Below, one piece after another: positions 51,659 through 60,746 of a DNA stretch of 64,000 bases (the first letter of the stretch is position 1; each line of letters opens with the position of its first letter). The notes beneath the pieces were generated by a model. The model worked only from the letters and a program-made list of their open reading frames with translations. It did no database searches and was not told the origin of the DNA. Position numbers and translations under genes: made by a program. The stretch spans positions 1 to 64,000 of the forward strand of contig JAFWBV010000005.1 of the NCBI GenBank assembly GCA_017506895.1. The letters are read 5' to 3'. Origin of the DNA: Candidatus Saccharimonadota bacterium (GTDB lineage: Bacteria; Patescibacteriota; Saccharimonadia; Saccharimonadales; Saccharimonadaceae).

Positions 51659-52767
51659 TCGTTGGCATCTACATCTAAAGTAATATGGACGGTATAGTCC
51701 TGATATTTCTCTTGAATTTCGTCGTAAATATGTCTGCAAAGCTTTTCTCGGTCAGGAACTGCAAAATCAATAATTATATCAAAACTAATAGTCTTGTCAG
51801 AATCATCTAAATAAAAACCATGCATTTCGAGTATACCTTGATGAGAAAAGACTATCTTTCTGATATCTTTCTGAATTTCAGCAATAGTTTTATCTTTGGT
51901 GTTGACGGAATAAACGCCAATGGTATGAAGGATTACGCCATATTTTTCTAAGATTTTTTTAGCAATGCGACGAGAAATCTTATCCACTTCGGCCACAGTC
52001 AATGTGTCCGGGATTTCGATATGAATAGAACCCAAATACTTGTCCGGACCATAATCATTTAAAACTAGGTCAAAAGCTCCTTGCACATCTTCGTCTTTTT
52101 CGACTTCTTTTTTGATTTTTTTAGAAAGCGAACTTTCTACCCTGACTCCAAGAATGTTATTAACGGATTTTTTGATTAAATCTATACCAGTTTTAATAAT
52201 AAAGAGTGAAACTAGAATGCCGACGTAAGCTTCCAGATTAATATGGAAAATCATATATATGATGGCAGAAATAAATACAGAGATTGAGAGAATAGCATCA
52301 TTAAAAGCGTCAGTGCCACTAGCTACAAGAGAATCAGAATTGATTTTTTTACCAACCTTTTTAACATACATACCGAGAATGTATTTTATGATAATACCAG
52401 CTATTAAAACGATCAATGTAGTTACACTATAATCTGGAGTTTCTGGATTAATTATCTTTTTGATTGATTCGACAAGCGCTGTAAAACCAGCATATAACAC
52501 AATGGCAGAAACAATCAAAGAAGTCATATATTCTACACGTCCGTGGCCGTAAGGATGATTTTTGTCTGGAGCTTTGCCGGCCAATTTGGTGCCGATGATA
52601 GTGATAATACTAGACAATGCATCGGTCAAGTTGTTGACTGCATCGGAGATGATAGCGATGGAGTTTGCCATAAAACCGACAAAAGCCTTAAAGCCGACCA
52701 ACACTAAATTAGCAATGATACTAAGGATACTAATTTTTACGACGGTGTTTTCGCGAGATTTTTTCAT
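51655..52767 (-). CDS. Cation diffusion facilitator transporter
   Basis: CDF family efflux of Zn, Fe or Mn. Six membrane segments; SDAVNNLTDALSS in helix 2 and HPYGHGRVEY after it are family signatures, with a metal-site D in helix 5 (SGTDAFNDA). The cytoplasmic domain appears twice-like, extending the protein to 370 residues against a usual 300. TATAAT lies 6 bases before ATG. Its stop overlaps the lysozyme stop on the opposite strand. Confidence 0.92.
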   Translation of the reverse strand: MKKSRENTVVKISILSIIANLVLVGFKAFVGFMANSIAIISDAVNNLTDALSSIITIIGTKLAGKAPDKNHPYGHGRVEYMTSLIVSAIVLYAGFTALVESIKKIINPETPDYSVTTLIVLIAGIIIKYILGMYVKKVGKKINSDSLVASGTDAFNDAILSISVFISAIIYMIFHINLEAYVGILVSLFIIKTGIDLIKKSVNNILGVRVESSLSKKIKKEVEKDEDVQGAFDLVLNDYGPDKYLGSIHIEIPDTLTVAEVDKISRRIAKKILEKYGVILHTIGVYSVNTKDKTIAEIQKDIRKIVFSHQGILEMHGFYLDDSDKTISFDIIIDFAVPDREKLCRHIYDEIQEKYQDYTVHITLDVDAND

Positions 52768-52817
52768 GGGATAATTATAGCACTTTTCGTATCGTAATTA
52801 TACTTTATAATGATAAT

Positions 52818-53516
52818 ATGAACAACATCAAAACGTATCAAGAGCTAAAGACGGCGCTAGCCAGAGAAGCTGATGATAATTATCGTGTTTTCGCGATGAA
52901 GGGAATTCCAAGCGAGCGACCTTTTATAGGCGTAAAAATCCCGCTAATCCGTGAAATTGCTGCTAAAGTTCCAACAGAAAAATTAGCTGATTTTATAAAA
53001 GAAAAACCGGTTGCGATTGAAGAGGTTTTGATGCGAGGTATTTTAATCCATCGTTTACCATACGAAGACATGATGAAAGTATTTGACTCACAAATAGCAT
53101 ATATTGGCGACTGGTGCACGGCGGATATTTTTTGCACTGGGCTAAAGAAAAGTATCAAAAGACATCGTGAAGATTTTTTTGATAACAAAATTGAGCCACT
53201 TTTAAAAAGTGGCCAAGAATTTCCAACGCGAGTCGGTCTAGTTTTATTAAAATGTTACTATGTAGATTTTGACTATTTGTCGGTAATATTTGACCGAGTC
53301 GAAAGTCTCGCAGAAAGAGAAGAATACTATGTTGAAATGGCGATTGCCTGGCTAGTGGCAGAATGTTTTATTAAATATCCAGAAGAAACATTTTCATACT
53401 TAATAGTCTCGCATTTGCCTAAATGGACCTACAATAAAACTATTTCTAAAATCTGCGATTCTTATCGTGTGGAGCCAGAGACAAAAGAAATACTAAGGAA
53501 AATGAGAAAAAAATAA
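52818..53516 (+). CDS. DNA alkylation repair protein, AlkD-like
   Basis: HEAT-like repeat glycosylase family (PF08713). GVKIPLIREIAAKV, RGILIHRLPYEDM, GDWCTADIFC, KSGQEFPTRVGLVLL and AIAWLVAECF are in the expected order, with the catalytic Asp region in SVIFDRV. Excises bulky or positively charged alkyl bases. TATAAT (52806-52811) lies 6 bases before ATG. It is divergent from the CDF gene. Confidence 0.9.
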   Translation: MNNIKTYQELKTALAREADDNYRVFAMKGIPSERPFIGVKIPLIREIAAKVPTEKLADFIKEKPVAIEEVLMRGILIHRLPYEDMMKVFDSQIAYIGDWCTADIFCTGLKKSIKRHREDFFDNKIEPLLKSGQEFPTRVGLVLLKCYYVDFDYLSVIFDRVESLAEREEYYVEMAIAWLVAECFIKYPEETFSYLIVSHLPKWTYNKTISKICDSYRVEPETKEILRKMRKK

Positions 53517-53536
53517 TCATATAAAATAGGAGAACA

Positions 53537-53782
53537 ATGAAAAGAGAAATCGTAGTTCATGGTGTATATCGTCACTTTAAAGGAAATTCATATATCGTAG
53601 AAGATTTAGCGATTGATTCCGAAACCGGAGAAAATGTGGTGTTATATCGAGCGTTATATGGCGATGGTCTACTATATGCGCGGCCACTAAAAATGTTTTT
53701 AAGCCCCGTTGATAAAACTAAATATCCAAACGCACAACAAAAATGGCGCTTCGAATTGTCTTCGGATGGGCAATCTAAATAG
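53537..53782 (+). CDS. DUF1653 domain protein
   Basis: An 81-residue protein with HGVYRHFKGNSYIV, VVLYRALYGDGLLYARP and KWRFEL, a small beta-barrel of the DUF1653 family. Function is unknown. TAGGAG precedes the ATG; it lies 20 bp after the AlkD gene, probably in the same transcript. Confidence 0.87.
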   Translation: MKREIVVHGVYRHFKGNSYIVEDLAIDSETGENVVLYRALYGDGLLYARPLKMFLSPVDKTKYPNAQQKWRFELSSDGQSK

Positions 53783-53827
53783 TAGCACTTTTGTGATAAA
53801 CGTGTGAGTTTTGCTATAATAATGGTA

Positions 53828-54451
53828 ATGGTTAAGATGAATACGAAAAAGGAAACCAAACTAGAAAAATGGCAGTGGATCGGTGTGTTAATGCTCGTTA
53901 CGGCTTTTGCTGGTTTCTTTGGCTGGATGTATGAATTTATCTTTTATTATTTTGATGGTGGGGCGGGTGAATTTTATATGCAGGGTGGGAATTTTTTGCC
54001 TTGGATTAATATTTATGCAATTGGAGCAATTCTTATCGTGGCTACCACCTGGAAGTTGCGAAGATGGCCGTGGGCAGTTTTCTTAGTGGCCACCATCACA
54101 TCTGGTGTTTTAGAATTTGTGGCGGGATGGCTGGTTTATGTAATTGGAAATGGCACGAGATATTGGGATTATAATACTGAAATCCTTAATTTTGGAAATA
54201 TTGAAGGATTTGTATGTCTCAGAAGTGTTTTAGTGTTTGGCTTTTCGGCACTCTTATTGATTTATGTAATTGTGCCTGCTTTTATAAAGCTTTCGACAAT
54301 GATGTCTAGAAGAGCATTTTTAGCTCTAGCTATTTCATTATTTGTAATAATCATGACCGATGAACTATATAATTTGCTTGCATCAAAGATTTTTCACTGG
54401 CCGGATGCAATGGAATTCTATAAATCGCTGGGCTGGAAATATTTGACTTAA
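53828..54451 (+). CDS. Putative ABC-transporter-type membrane protein (CmpB family, PF06541)
   Basis: About 207 residues with five membrane segments; GFFGWMYEFIFYYF, GVLEFVAGWLVYVIG, RYWDYNTEILNFGNIEG and CLRSVLVFG are family hallmarks. No ATPase partner is next to it, so ABC function is unproven. Start 53828 is chosen because TATAAT (53815-53820) lies 7 bases before it; an earlier ATG at 53804 is upstream of that box. Confidence 0.85.
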   Translation: MVKMNTKKETKLEKWQWIGVLMLVTAFAGFFGWMYEFIFYYFDGGAGEFYMQGGNFLPWINIYAIGAILIVATTWKLRRWPWAVFLVATITSGVLEFVAGWLVYVIGNGTRYWDYNTEILNFGNIEGFVCLRSVLVFGFSALLLIYVIVPAFIKLSTMMSRRAFLALAISLFVIIMTDELYNLLASKIFHWPDAMEFYKSLGWKYLT

Positions 54452-54461
54452 AACTTAATAG

Positions 54462-54486
54462 AAAAACCCGGGTCTATGCCCGGGTT
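54462..54486 (-). terminator. Terminator between convergent genes
   Basis: AACCCGGG/CCCGGGTT stem; the TTTTTC tract is on the minus strand, serving the 54492-54836 gene. Confidence 0.8.
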
Positions 54487-54491
54487 AATGA

Positions 54492-54836
54492 TTAATCAGA
54501 GAAGGTTACGTAGCCTGCCCTTCTTTTGGTACTATAATATGCTTTAAATTTATAGTACCTGGTCTTGATTTCGCCACGTCTAGAATCCAAATCAACCCTA
54601 CAGGAGCCTGTAAATTCAAAACTTTCGCCGGAACCATCTTCATGGCTGATAGAATTAATGACGTAATCTGTCGTATGGAGCAAGCTGTAATGCTTTGAAT
54701 CTTCAAACGGCTTTTCTTTGATGATGGTAAAGCTCAGCGGGATCTTAGCCCCTTCTGTGTAGGCATACTTGAACGCATCAATTAATACGTCTTTGCCCGG
54801 TCCTGCCACAATATCAAACCTTTTTTCTGTGTCCAT
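54492..54836 (-). CDS. Hypothetical protein, 114 residues
   Basis: Unrecognised. Cytoplasmic, mixed charge, beta-rich pattern (IPLSFTIIKEKPF, HTTDYVINSISHED, FTGSCRVDLDSRRGEIKTRY). AAGGAGT precedes the ATG and it has its own terminator. IVAGPGKDV near the start recalls the repeat-derived AGPVE pieces but this looks coincidental. Confidence 0.65.
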   Translation of the reverse strand: MDTEKRFDIVAGPGKDVLIDAFKYAYTEGAKIPLSFTIIKEKPFEDSKHYSLLHTTDYVINSISHEDGSGESFEFTGSCRVDLDSRRGEIKTRYYKFKAYYSTKRRAGYVTFSD

Positions 54837-54980
54837 ACAAACACTCCTTTCTAAAGTACTATCATAAAGATAAAATTTAGCCCGTAATTAGGCTATTTTT
54901 ACCATTATATCATATATCATAATTTTTGTCAATACTGTCTCAATAAAACAAGTATGCTAAAATCATTATATAGGAGGAAA

Positions 54981-55205
54981 ATGGAGTTTGTCAGACTAAA
55001 ATATGCAAACAATAAGCTAATTAATGCCGACATAAGGGAACATCAAGACATAATTAACGAGTACGTTGAGAAAAAAGGTTACGAATATGTTGGGTTTATA
55101 CCAACTCTCTTTGGGCCTAGTGGCAAGATGCTTGAGATTGACTTGATTTTTAAAAAGCCTGAAGAAGACTCTGGCGCAAAATCGGAACCGAACAAAAAAT
55201 CCTAA
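54981..55205 (+). CDS. Hypothetical protein, 74 residues
   Basis: Begins MEFVRLKYANNKL; AGGAGGAAA directly before ATG 54981 fixes the start, against an earlier ATG at 54954. It contains YVEKKGYEYVGFIPTLFGPSG and a charged C-terminus KPEEDSGAKSE. Probably a small cytoplasmic protein; family unknown. Confidence 0.62.
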   Translation: MEFVRLKYANNKLINADIREHQDIINEYVEKKGYEYVGFIPTLFGPSGKMLEIDLIFKKPEEDSGAKSEPNKKS

Positions 55206-55229
55206 TATTGTGCTATAATCATAAGCAGC

Positions 55230-56816
55230 ATGGGCAAAATTACAAAGTATCTTAACCAATTAATCGTCGGAAATGTTTTTGATACGCCCGAAATACTAGA
55301 AAAGTATTCAACTGACCAGTCCGTGCTAAAAATTAAGCCTAGGTTTGTGGCTTTTCCAGAGTCAACGAGTGATATCCAAAAGCTAGTGCGTTTTTTTAAC
55401 CAGATTGCGGCCAAAGACATACCGGTAACCATCACAGTGCGTGGTTCAGGCCTAGATGAAGGCGGGGCGGATTTAGGTAGCGGTTTAGTTATTTCGACTG
55501 AAAAACTTAACAAAATGCTAGAAATTGATTCGCGCGAAAGATTAGTGCGCGTGCAGGCCGGTATCACTCTAAAAGAATTAAATACTGCCTTATCGGTTTC
55601 TGGTCTCACAATCCCAGTCGGTGGTCACGACAATGAGACGATTGGAGGTTTAATTTCGAATTGTCCAACTGACTTATTTTCAAAAAAATATGGCGGAATT
55701 CAAAAATATGTAGAGAGAATCGAAGTAATACTTGCAAATGGAGAAGTATTACAAACTATGCGATACCGTAAATATGCGGCCGCCAAAAAAACCGCTGAAA
55801 AATCTCTGGAAGGGGATATTTATAGAAAAACGGCCAAACTAATTAAAAAGAACGAGAGCTTGATTAGTTCACTACGAAAAGATGAGTATGAGTGTGCTGG
55901 ATATTCCAAAGTTAAAGATGTCTATAAAAATGAATCGATGGATCTCGCGCCGATTTTCTTTGGAGCACAAGGGACGCTTGGTGTAATATCCGAAGTAATA
56001 CTGCGCGCAGTGCCAGTTTCAAAAATGCCTGTGCGGGTCGTAGCAACGTTTAAAACTCTCGACCAGGCTTGTGATTTTATGGACGAAGCCAAAGAGTTAA
56101 AACCCCGCGAGATGAATATTTATGATTTGGAAATTATCCAAGAAGCCAAAGAATCTGGCAAGAATCTTGATGGTGTAATTCGTAAGCTAGAGGATGGTTT
56201 CGTGGTCTTTTTGTGTTTTGATGAAAAAAAGAATTACTGTTTGAAAAAAATTACCGCTATACGAGATAGAAGCCCAAGAAATGCGAAATTTGTAATCGAA
56301 TCGCCCGAAAATCAAATGACGCTAAATGAATTTCAAAATACACTTTCAAATTATTTAGGGAATACACGTGGTGGCGAGCGCGTGCCAGTGTTAACCGATT
56401 TTTATTTGCCGTCTGAAAATTTAGAATACTTTATGAAAGACTTAAACATCTTGCATGGAAAACTAGATTTAGACTTAGCTCTTTATGGCTCATATAGTTC
56501 GTCAATTTATAGCCTGAGACCAAAGTTCAATCTTGAAGACGAAAACTACAATAAAAAAATGGCCACTTTTTTGCGTGCTGGCGCTTACGTAATAGAAAGA
56601 CAAGGTGGCAAGTTAGCTGGTGGTACACCGGAAGGACGGCTAAAAGCCGTTGTCACTAACACAGAAATGCGTGAGCCAGAAAAAAATCTTTATCAAGAGA
56701 TTAAAAAAGTATTTGACCAAAATAATATACTTGGACCTGACATTAAACTCGGCGCTGTATCGAAATTCACCTTGACTCATCTTAGAGATACCAATTCGCC
56801 AAAAATTATGTTATAA
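55230..56816 (+). CDS. FAD-binding oxidoreductase, GlcD/D-lactate dehydrogenase-like
   Basis: A 528-residue flavoprotein with a PCMH-type FAD domain: VAFPESTSDIQKLV, VRGSGLDEGGADLG, GLVISTEKLNKM, VQAGITLKELN, GGHDNETIGGLISN, YGGIQKYVE, GAQGTLGVISEV. The C-terminal cap shows GAYVIERQGGKLAGGTPEGR. The substrate could be a 2-hydroxyacid; no Fe-S or partner subunit is nearby. TATAAT ends 10 bases before ATG. Confidence 0.87.
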   Translation: MGKITKYLNQLIVGNVFDTPEILEKYSTDQSVLKIKPRFVAFPESTSDIQKLVRFFNQIAAKDIPVTITVRGSGLDEGGADLGSGLVISTEKLNKMLEIDSRERLVRVQAGITLKELNTALSVSGLTIPVGGHDNETIGGLISNCPTDLFSKKYGGIQKYVERIEVILANGEVLQTMRYRKYAAAKKTAEKSLEGDIYRKTAKLIKKNESLISSLRKDEYECAGYSKVKDVYKNESMDLAPIFFGAQGTLGVISEVILRAVPVSKMPVRVVATFKTLDQACDFMDEAKELKPREMNIYDLEIIQEAKESGKNLDGVIRKLEDGFVVFLCFDEKKNYCLKKITAIRDRSPRNAKFVIESPENQMTLNEFQNTLSNYLGNTRGGERVPVLTDFYLPSENLEYFMKDLNILHGKLDLDLALYGSYSSSIYSLRPKFNLEDENYNKKMATFLRAGAYVIERQGGKLAGGTPEGRLKAVVTNTEMREPEKNLYQEIKKVFDQNNILGPDIKLGAVSKFTLTHLRDTNSPKIML

Positions 56817-56837
56817 TTTCATTAAATAGGAGTTTAT

Positions 56838-58115
56838 ATGAAGACAAAATTCAAGAAGATTTCTGATTCGCGCGTAGAAATAACAGTCACGCTCGATAAA
56901 GATGATTTAAAAGCTGCCGAAAAACAGGCATTAGAAAAACTAGCTAAGGAAGTAAATGTTGGCGGATTTCGCAAAGGCAAAGTCCCGACAGAAGTAGCCA
57001 AAAAATTCATCCCCGAAAACGATTTAAATGCAGAAACGATTGATTTTGCTGTACGTTCAACGGTGATACTCGCTTTTCAAAAAGAAGAAAAATCCCCACT
57101 CGTTTTGCCTAGTGTCAATGTAACTAAATACGTACCGGGCGAGATGGCCGAATATACCGCAACGGCAGATATTATCCCAGAAGTTAGACTTGGTGATTTC
57201 AAAAAACTCGGGGTCAAGAAGCCGACAGTTAAGACCACCGAAAAAGACATAAATGAGGTTTTGAATAATATTTCACAATCATTCGCAGAAAAAAAGGCGG
57301 TAAAACGTGCTGCAAAATTAACCGACGAAGTAATCATTGATTTCACCGGCAAAAAAGATGGTAAAGCTTTTCAGGGTGGCTCAGCTAAAGATTATAAACT
57401 GGTACTCGGTTCCAAGGCTTTCATCCCTGGTTTTGAAGATGGCATCGTTGGGCACGAGCCTGGTGACAAGTTTGATCTGAAGCTTACTTTTCCAACAGAT
57501 TATGGCGTTAAAGATTTAGCTGGCGCAAAAACTGTATTTGAAGTATTGCTAAAACAAGTTAATGAAGTTTCTTTGCCAAAACTTGACGATGAATTAGCGA
57601 AAAAATGTGGACCATTCAAATCGGTGGACGATTTAAAAGCCGATATCAAAAAGAATCTTTCGGCTCAAAACGAGCACCGAGCTGAAGAACAATTCAAGGA
57701 TGAATTAATCAAGGCTTTGGTCGCCAAATCCAAGGTGCCTGCACCAGAAATCTTGATAGATGATCAGGTAAAAATGATCCGTGACGACATGACGAGAAAT
57801 GCCCAAAGTCGTGGCATGAGTTTTGAAGATTTTCTAAAAGCTAACAATGAGACAATGGAAAACTGGGAAAAGGAAGCCCGCAAAATCGCTACCGAGAGAG
57901 TTAAAGCTTCACTTGCCCTGCAAACACTCGCCGTAGAACAAAAGATTACCGTTTCCGATGATGTGGTTAACGCAAAAATCGCTGAGCTACGTGATGTTTA
58001 TAAAAAATCACCAGACGCTCTAGCGAATTTAAAAAATCCAAATGTTAAAATGGATATTAAAAACCGTTTGGTTATAGAAGAAACTATCAACTATCTGGTA
58101 AAAGTCAATAAATAG
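56838..58115 (+). CDS. tig: Trigger factor
   Basis: Ribosome-bound chaperone/prolyl isomerase, 425 residues. The ribosome-binding signature is GGFRKGKVPTEVAKKF; the FKBP domain is DEVIIDFTGKKDGKAFQGG with FIPGFEDGIVGHEPGD; the C-terminal helical domain ends NRLVIEETINYLVKVNK. TAGGAG precedes the ATG, with TATAAT about 25 bases upstream. It is therefore of the SD-led class. Confidence 0.95.
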   Translation: MKTKFKKISDSRVEITVTLDKDDLKAAEKQALEKLAKEVNVGGFRKGKVPTEVAKKFIPENDLNAETIDFAVRSTVILAFQKEEKSPLVLPSVNVTKYVPGEMAEYTATADIIPEVRLGDFKKLGVKKPTVKTTEKDINEVLNNISQSFAEKKAVKRAAKLTDEVIIDFTGKKDGKAFQGGSAKDYKLVLGSKAFIPGFEDGIVGHEPGDKFDLKLTFPTDYGVKDLAGAKTVFEVLLKQVNEVSLPKLDDELAKKCGPFKSVDDLKADIKKNLSAQNEHRAEEQFKDELIKALVAKSKVPAPEILIDDQVKMIRDDMTRNAQSRGMSFEDFLKANNETMENWEKEARKIATERVKASLALQTLAVEQKITVSDDVVNAKIAELRDVYKKSPDALANLKNPNVKMDIKNRLVIEETINYLVKVNK

Positions 58116-58228
58116 CTTCTAGCGGTGATAAATGTTTTTTCATAGACATTTTATGATAAGTATGGTATAATTGTCTTAAGAGTTTCAGCTGGTTTGTTAT
58201 TGCTGTAAGCAAACTGGCAAAATAGTGA

Positions 58229-58310
58229 CCACTAGATATGGTGTTTTGGGGATGTTTTTAGAGTCCTAAACGCTATATATAGCGTAGTAAAAGTCACTAT
58301 ATATTATATA
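58229..58310 (+). promoter_or_regulatory. Three-box AT-rich dyad array upstream of rpsL (copy 2)
   Basis: Boxes CCACTAGATATGGTGT (58229-58244), ACGCTATATATAGCGT (58270-58285, a perfect palindrome) and TCACTATATATTATAT (58294-58309). The last overlaps the likely -10 region of rpsL. First-to-third spacing is 65 bp as in the copy at 8094. A repressor site is inferred. The 58116-58228 part also has TATAAT at about 58166 and a GTTTG/CAAAC hairpin. Confidence 0.65.
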
Positions 58311-58333
58311 TTAACTAAAGAAGGAAAGATTTA

Positions 58334-58747
58334 ATGCCAACTATTAATCAGTTGATTCGTAAGCCTAGGAAGAAGGCTGCAAAAAAATCTAAATCTCCAG
58401 CTCTTGGCTCCATTGTAAATACCTTGAAGACTAGACGCGTAGAGACACCTGCACCATTAAAGCGTGGTGTATGTATCAAAGTCACAACCAAGACCCCAAA
58501 GAAACCAAACTCCGCTATGCGCAAGGTCGCACGTGTGCGTCTTACCAACGGCCAAGAAGTTTGGGCTTACATTGGTGGTGAAGGTCACAATTTGCAGGAA
58601 CACGCCGTCGTACTAGTACGTGGTGGTCGTGTGCCAGATCTTCCTGGTGTACGTTATCACGTAGTCCGTGGAACTTTGGATCTTCAGGGCGTACAGGGCC
58701 GCAAGCAAGGTCGCTCCAAATATGGTGCGAAAAAGGAGGATAAGTAG
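58334..58747 (+). CDS. rpsL: 30S ribosomal protein S12
   Basis: Decoding-centre protein, 137 residues. [17 protein letters not shown] at the start, [19 protein letters not shown], the conserved [17 protein letters not shown] and C-terminal [18 protein letters not shown] precedes the ATG. No palindromic element is present. The three-box array lies upstream. Confidence 0.98.
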   Translation: MPTINQLIRKPRKKAAKKSKSPALGSIVNTLKTRRVETPAPLKRGVCIKVTTKTPKKPNSAMRKVARVRLTNGQEVWAYIGGEGHNLQEHAVVLVRGGRVPDLPGVRYHVVRGTLDLQGVQGRKQGRSKYGAKKEDK

Positions 58748-58749
58748 TT

Positions 58750-59226
58750 ATGCCACGTAAAGTTACTAAATCTTTGCAACGCAAAGTAAATCCTGATCGC
58801 AAATACCAATCAATCATGGTACAAAGATTAATCAATAAGTCAATGCTCGACGGCAAAAAGCAGGTTGCCGAACGTGCAGTATATGCTGCGATTGAAGGTG
58901 CTGCCAAAAAGCTAAAATCCGAAAATCCAGTTGAAGTTTTGGAAAAAGCTATCGCAAACGTTTCGCCAGATTTTGAAGTAAAGTCTCGCCGCGTTGGCGG
59001 TGCTAACTATCAAATTCCATTTCCGATTTCTGGTCATCGTCAGCTACATTTTGCATTTTCGTGGCTAGTACAATCGGCTCGTGCGCGCGGTGGTATGCCA
59101 TATGCAAAACGCTTAGAGGCTGAAATTGTTGATGCCTACAATGAAACTGGTGCAGCCTTCAAAAAGAAAGAAGATTGCCATCGTATGGCCGAAGCCAACC
59201 GCGCATTCGCGCATTTTGCCAGATAA
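58750..59226 (+). CDS. rpsG: 30S ribosomal protein S7
   Basis: 16S head-binding protein, 158 residues. MPRKVTKSLQRKVNPD, RLINKSMLDGKKQVAERAVY, PDFEVKSRRVGGANYQIP and HRMAEANRAFAHFAR are conserved. It starts 2 bp after the rpsL stop, with GGAGG in the rpsL tail. The usual fusA does not follow. Confidence 0.98.
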   Translation: MPRKVTKSLQRKVNPDRKYQSIMVQRLINKSMLDGKKQVAERAVYAAIEGAAKKLKSENPVEVLEKAIANVSPDFEVKSRRVGGANYQIPFPISGHRQLHFAFSWLVQSARARGGMPYAKRLEAEIVDAYNETGAAFKKKEDCHRMAEANRAFAHFAR

Positions 59227-59292
59227 AATTGCTCTACAATTTTTAATCTACTTATGCTATAATTAGTGTAAGTAGATTTTTTAGGAGGCAAA

Positions 59293-60297
59293 ATGATTAA
59301 AGTAGCGATTAATGGTTTCGGTAGGATTGGTCGCAACGCGCTAAAAATACTTTTGGAGAGGCGCGATGTGCAAGTTGTGGCCATTAATGATATTACCGAC
59401 GCCAAAACTTTGGCTCATCTTTTGAAGCATGATTCCTCCTACGGTACCTATGATAAAAAAGTCTCTTTTTCTAATAATTCTATTATTGTTAACACTCGCG
59501 AAATTCCGGTATATGCCGAAAAAGATCCAAAACAATTGCCGTGGAAAAAGCTCGATGTTGATGTGGTAATAGAAAGCACTGGATTTTTTACAAACCCAGA
59601 AGATGCAAAAGCTCATATTGAAGCGGGCGCCAAAAAAGTTGTGATTTCAGCACCAGCAAAAGGAGAAGGAGCCAAAACTGTGGTTCTAGGTGTTAACGAA
59701 GAAGTTGTGACCAGTGACGATGTTATTCTTTCGAACGCTTCTTGTACCACAAACTGTATCGCGCCGATTATGAAGGTACTCGAAGATGAGTTTGGAATTG
59801 AAAAAGCTATGATGACAACAATTCATTCATATACTGGTTCACAAAGAATACTAGATGCGCCGGCTAAAGATTTACGTGAAGCACGTTCGGCAGCCGAGAA
59901 TATTGTGCCTACTACTACAGGAGCTTCAAAAGCTGCTGCTCTGACCATTCCATCATTAAAAGATAAGTTTAATGGACTCTCGATTAGGGTTCCGACTCCG
60001 GTCGTATCGCTATCTGATATCACTGCGCTACTTAAAAGAAACACTACCAAAGAAGAATTAGTAACTGTTTTTAAGAAAGCTGCCAAGGAGCCTTACTATG
60101 AAGGTATTATTGGCGTGTCTGAAGAAGAATTAGTGTCATCAGATTACATTGGTGACCCGCACTCTTGCGTTATTGACCTTCCTTTGATTGATGTAGTGGA
60201 TGGTAATATGGTGAAAATTGTGGCCTGGTATGATAATGAATGGGGTTATTCAAACCGTTTAGTTGAGCTCGCAGTTGATTTTGGGAAAGGTGTTTAA
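59293..60297 (+). CDS. gap: Glyceraldehyde-3-phosphate dehydrogenase
   Basis: NAD-binding INGFGRIGRNALK, catalytic SNASCTTNCIAP, and WYDNEWGYSNR. It is 334 residues long, of normal size. AGGAGG precedes the ATG and TATAAT lies about 30 bases upstream. It starts a tight sugar-phosphate cluster: its stop overlaps the rpiB-like ATG (TAATG). Confidence 0.97.
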   Translation: MIKVAINGFGRIGRNALKILLERRDVQVVAINDITDAKTLAHLLKHDSSYGTYDKKVSFSNNSIIVNTREIPVYAEKDPKQLPWKKLDVDVVIESTGFFTNPEDAKAHIEAGAKKVVISAPAKGEGAKTVVLGVNEEVVTSDDVILSNASCTTNCIAPIMKVLEDEFGIEKAMMTTIHSYTGSQRILDAPAKDLREARSAAENIVPTTTGASKAAALTIPSLKDKFNGLSIRVPTPVVSLSDITALLKRNTTKEELVTVFKKAAKEPYYEGIIGVSEEELVSSDYIGDPHSCVIDLPLIDVVDGNMVKIVAWYDNEWGYSNRLVELAVDFGKGV

Positions 60298-60746
60298 TGA
60301 AAATCTATATAGGTGCAGACTATCGTGGACTTGAGCGCAAAAATCAATTGATGAATTATCTTTTAGCTGCTGGCCATGAAGTAATTGATGATGGTGCCTA
60401 TGAGTACCACGAGGGTGACGATTTTAACGATCCAGCTGTAAAAGTAGCAAAGAATGTACGCGACGATTTAGGCTCAATAGGGATATTGATATGTGATTCG
60501 GCCCACGGTGTGACAATGCAAGCGAATCGTTTTAAGGGTATCCGTGCTGCGCACTGCGACAATACCGAATCTGCGATTCTAGCACGCGAACACGACGACG
60601 CGAATATCCTTTGCCTATCGGCTCATTTCATGGATGAAGCGAAAATGCAAGAAATTACAAAAACATTTATAGAAACAAGTTTCACGAATTTAGAACGCCG
60701 CGTAAGGCGTATTAATCGATTAGACGAAAGGGAAGATTATGATTAG
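60297..60746 (+). CDS. RpiB/LacA/LacB family sugar-phosphate isomerase
   Basis: A 149-residue protein with GADYRGLERKNQL, GILICDSAHGVTMQANRFKG, IRAAHCDN and REHDDANILCL. In RpiB the loop reads ICGTGIG; here CDSAHGV keeps the Cys but alters the glycines. Ribose-5-P isomerase activity is likely from neighbours (rpe) but the loop change leaves substrate open. Confidence 0.85.
   Translation: MKIYIGADYRGLERKNQLMNYLLAAGHEVIDDGAYEYHEGDDFNDPAVKVAKNVRDDLGSIGILICDSAHGVTMQANRFKGIRAAHCDNTESAILAREHDDANILCLSAHFMDEAKMQEITKTFIETSFTNLERRVRRINRLDEREDYD

Noticed and set aside
54780-54836. Another type A remnant in the 114-residue hypothetical (AGPGKD)
   Set aside because: Only GGTCCTGCC is shared; the arm core TCGACGGG is missing and the match is too short.
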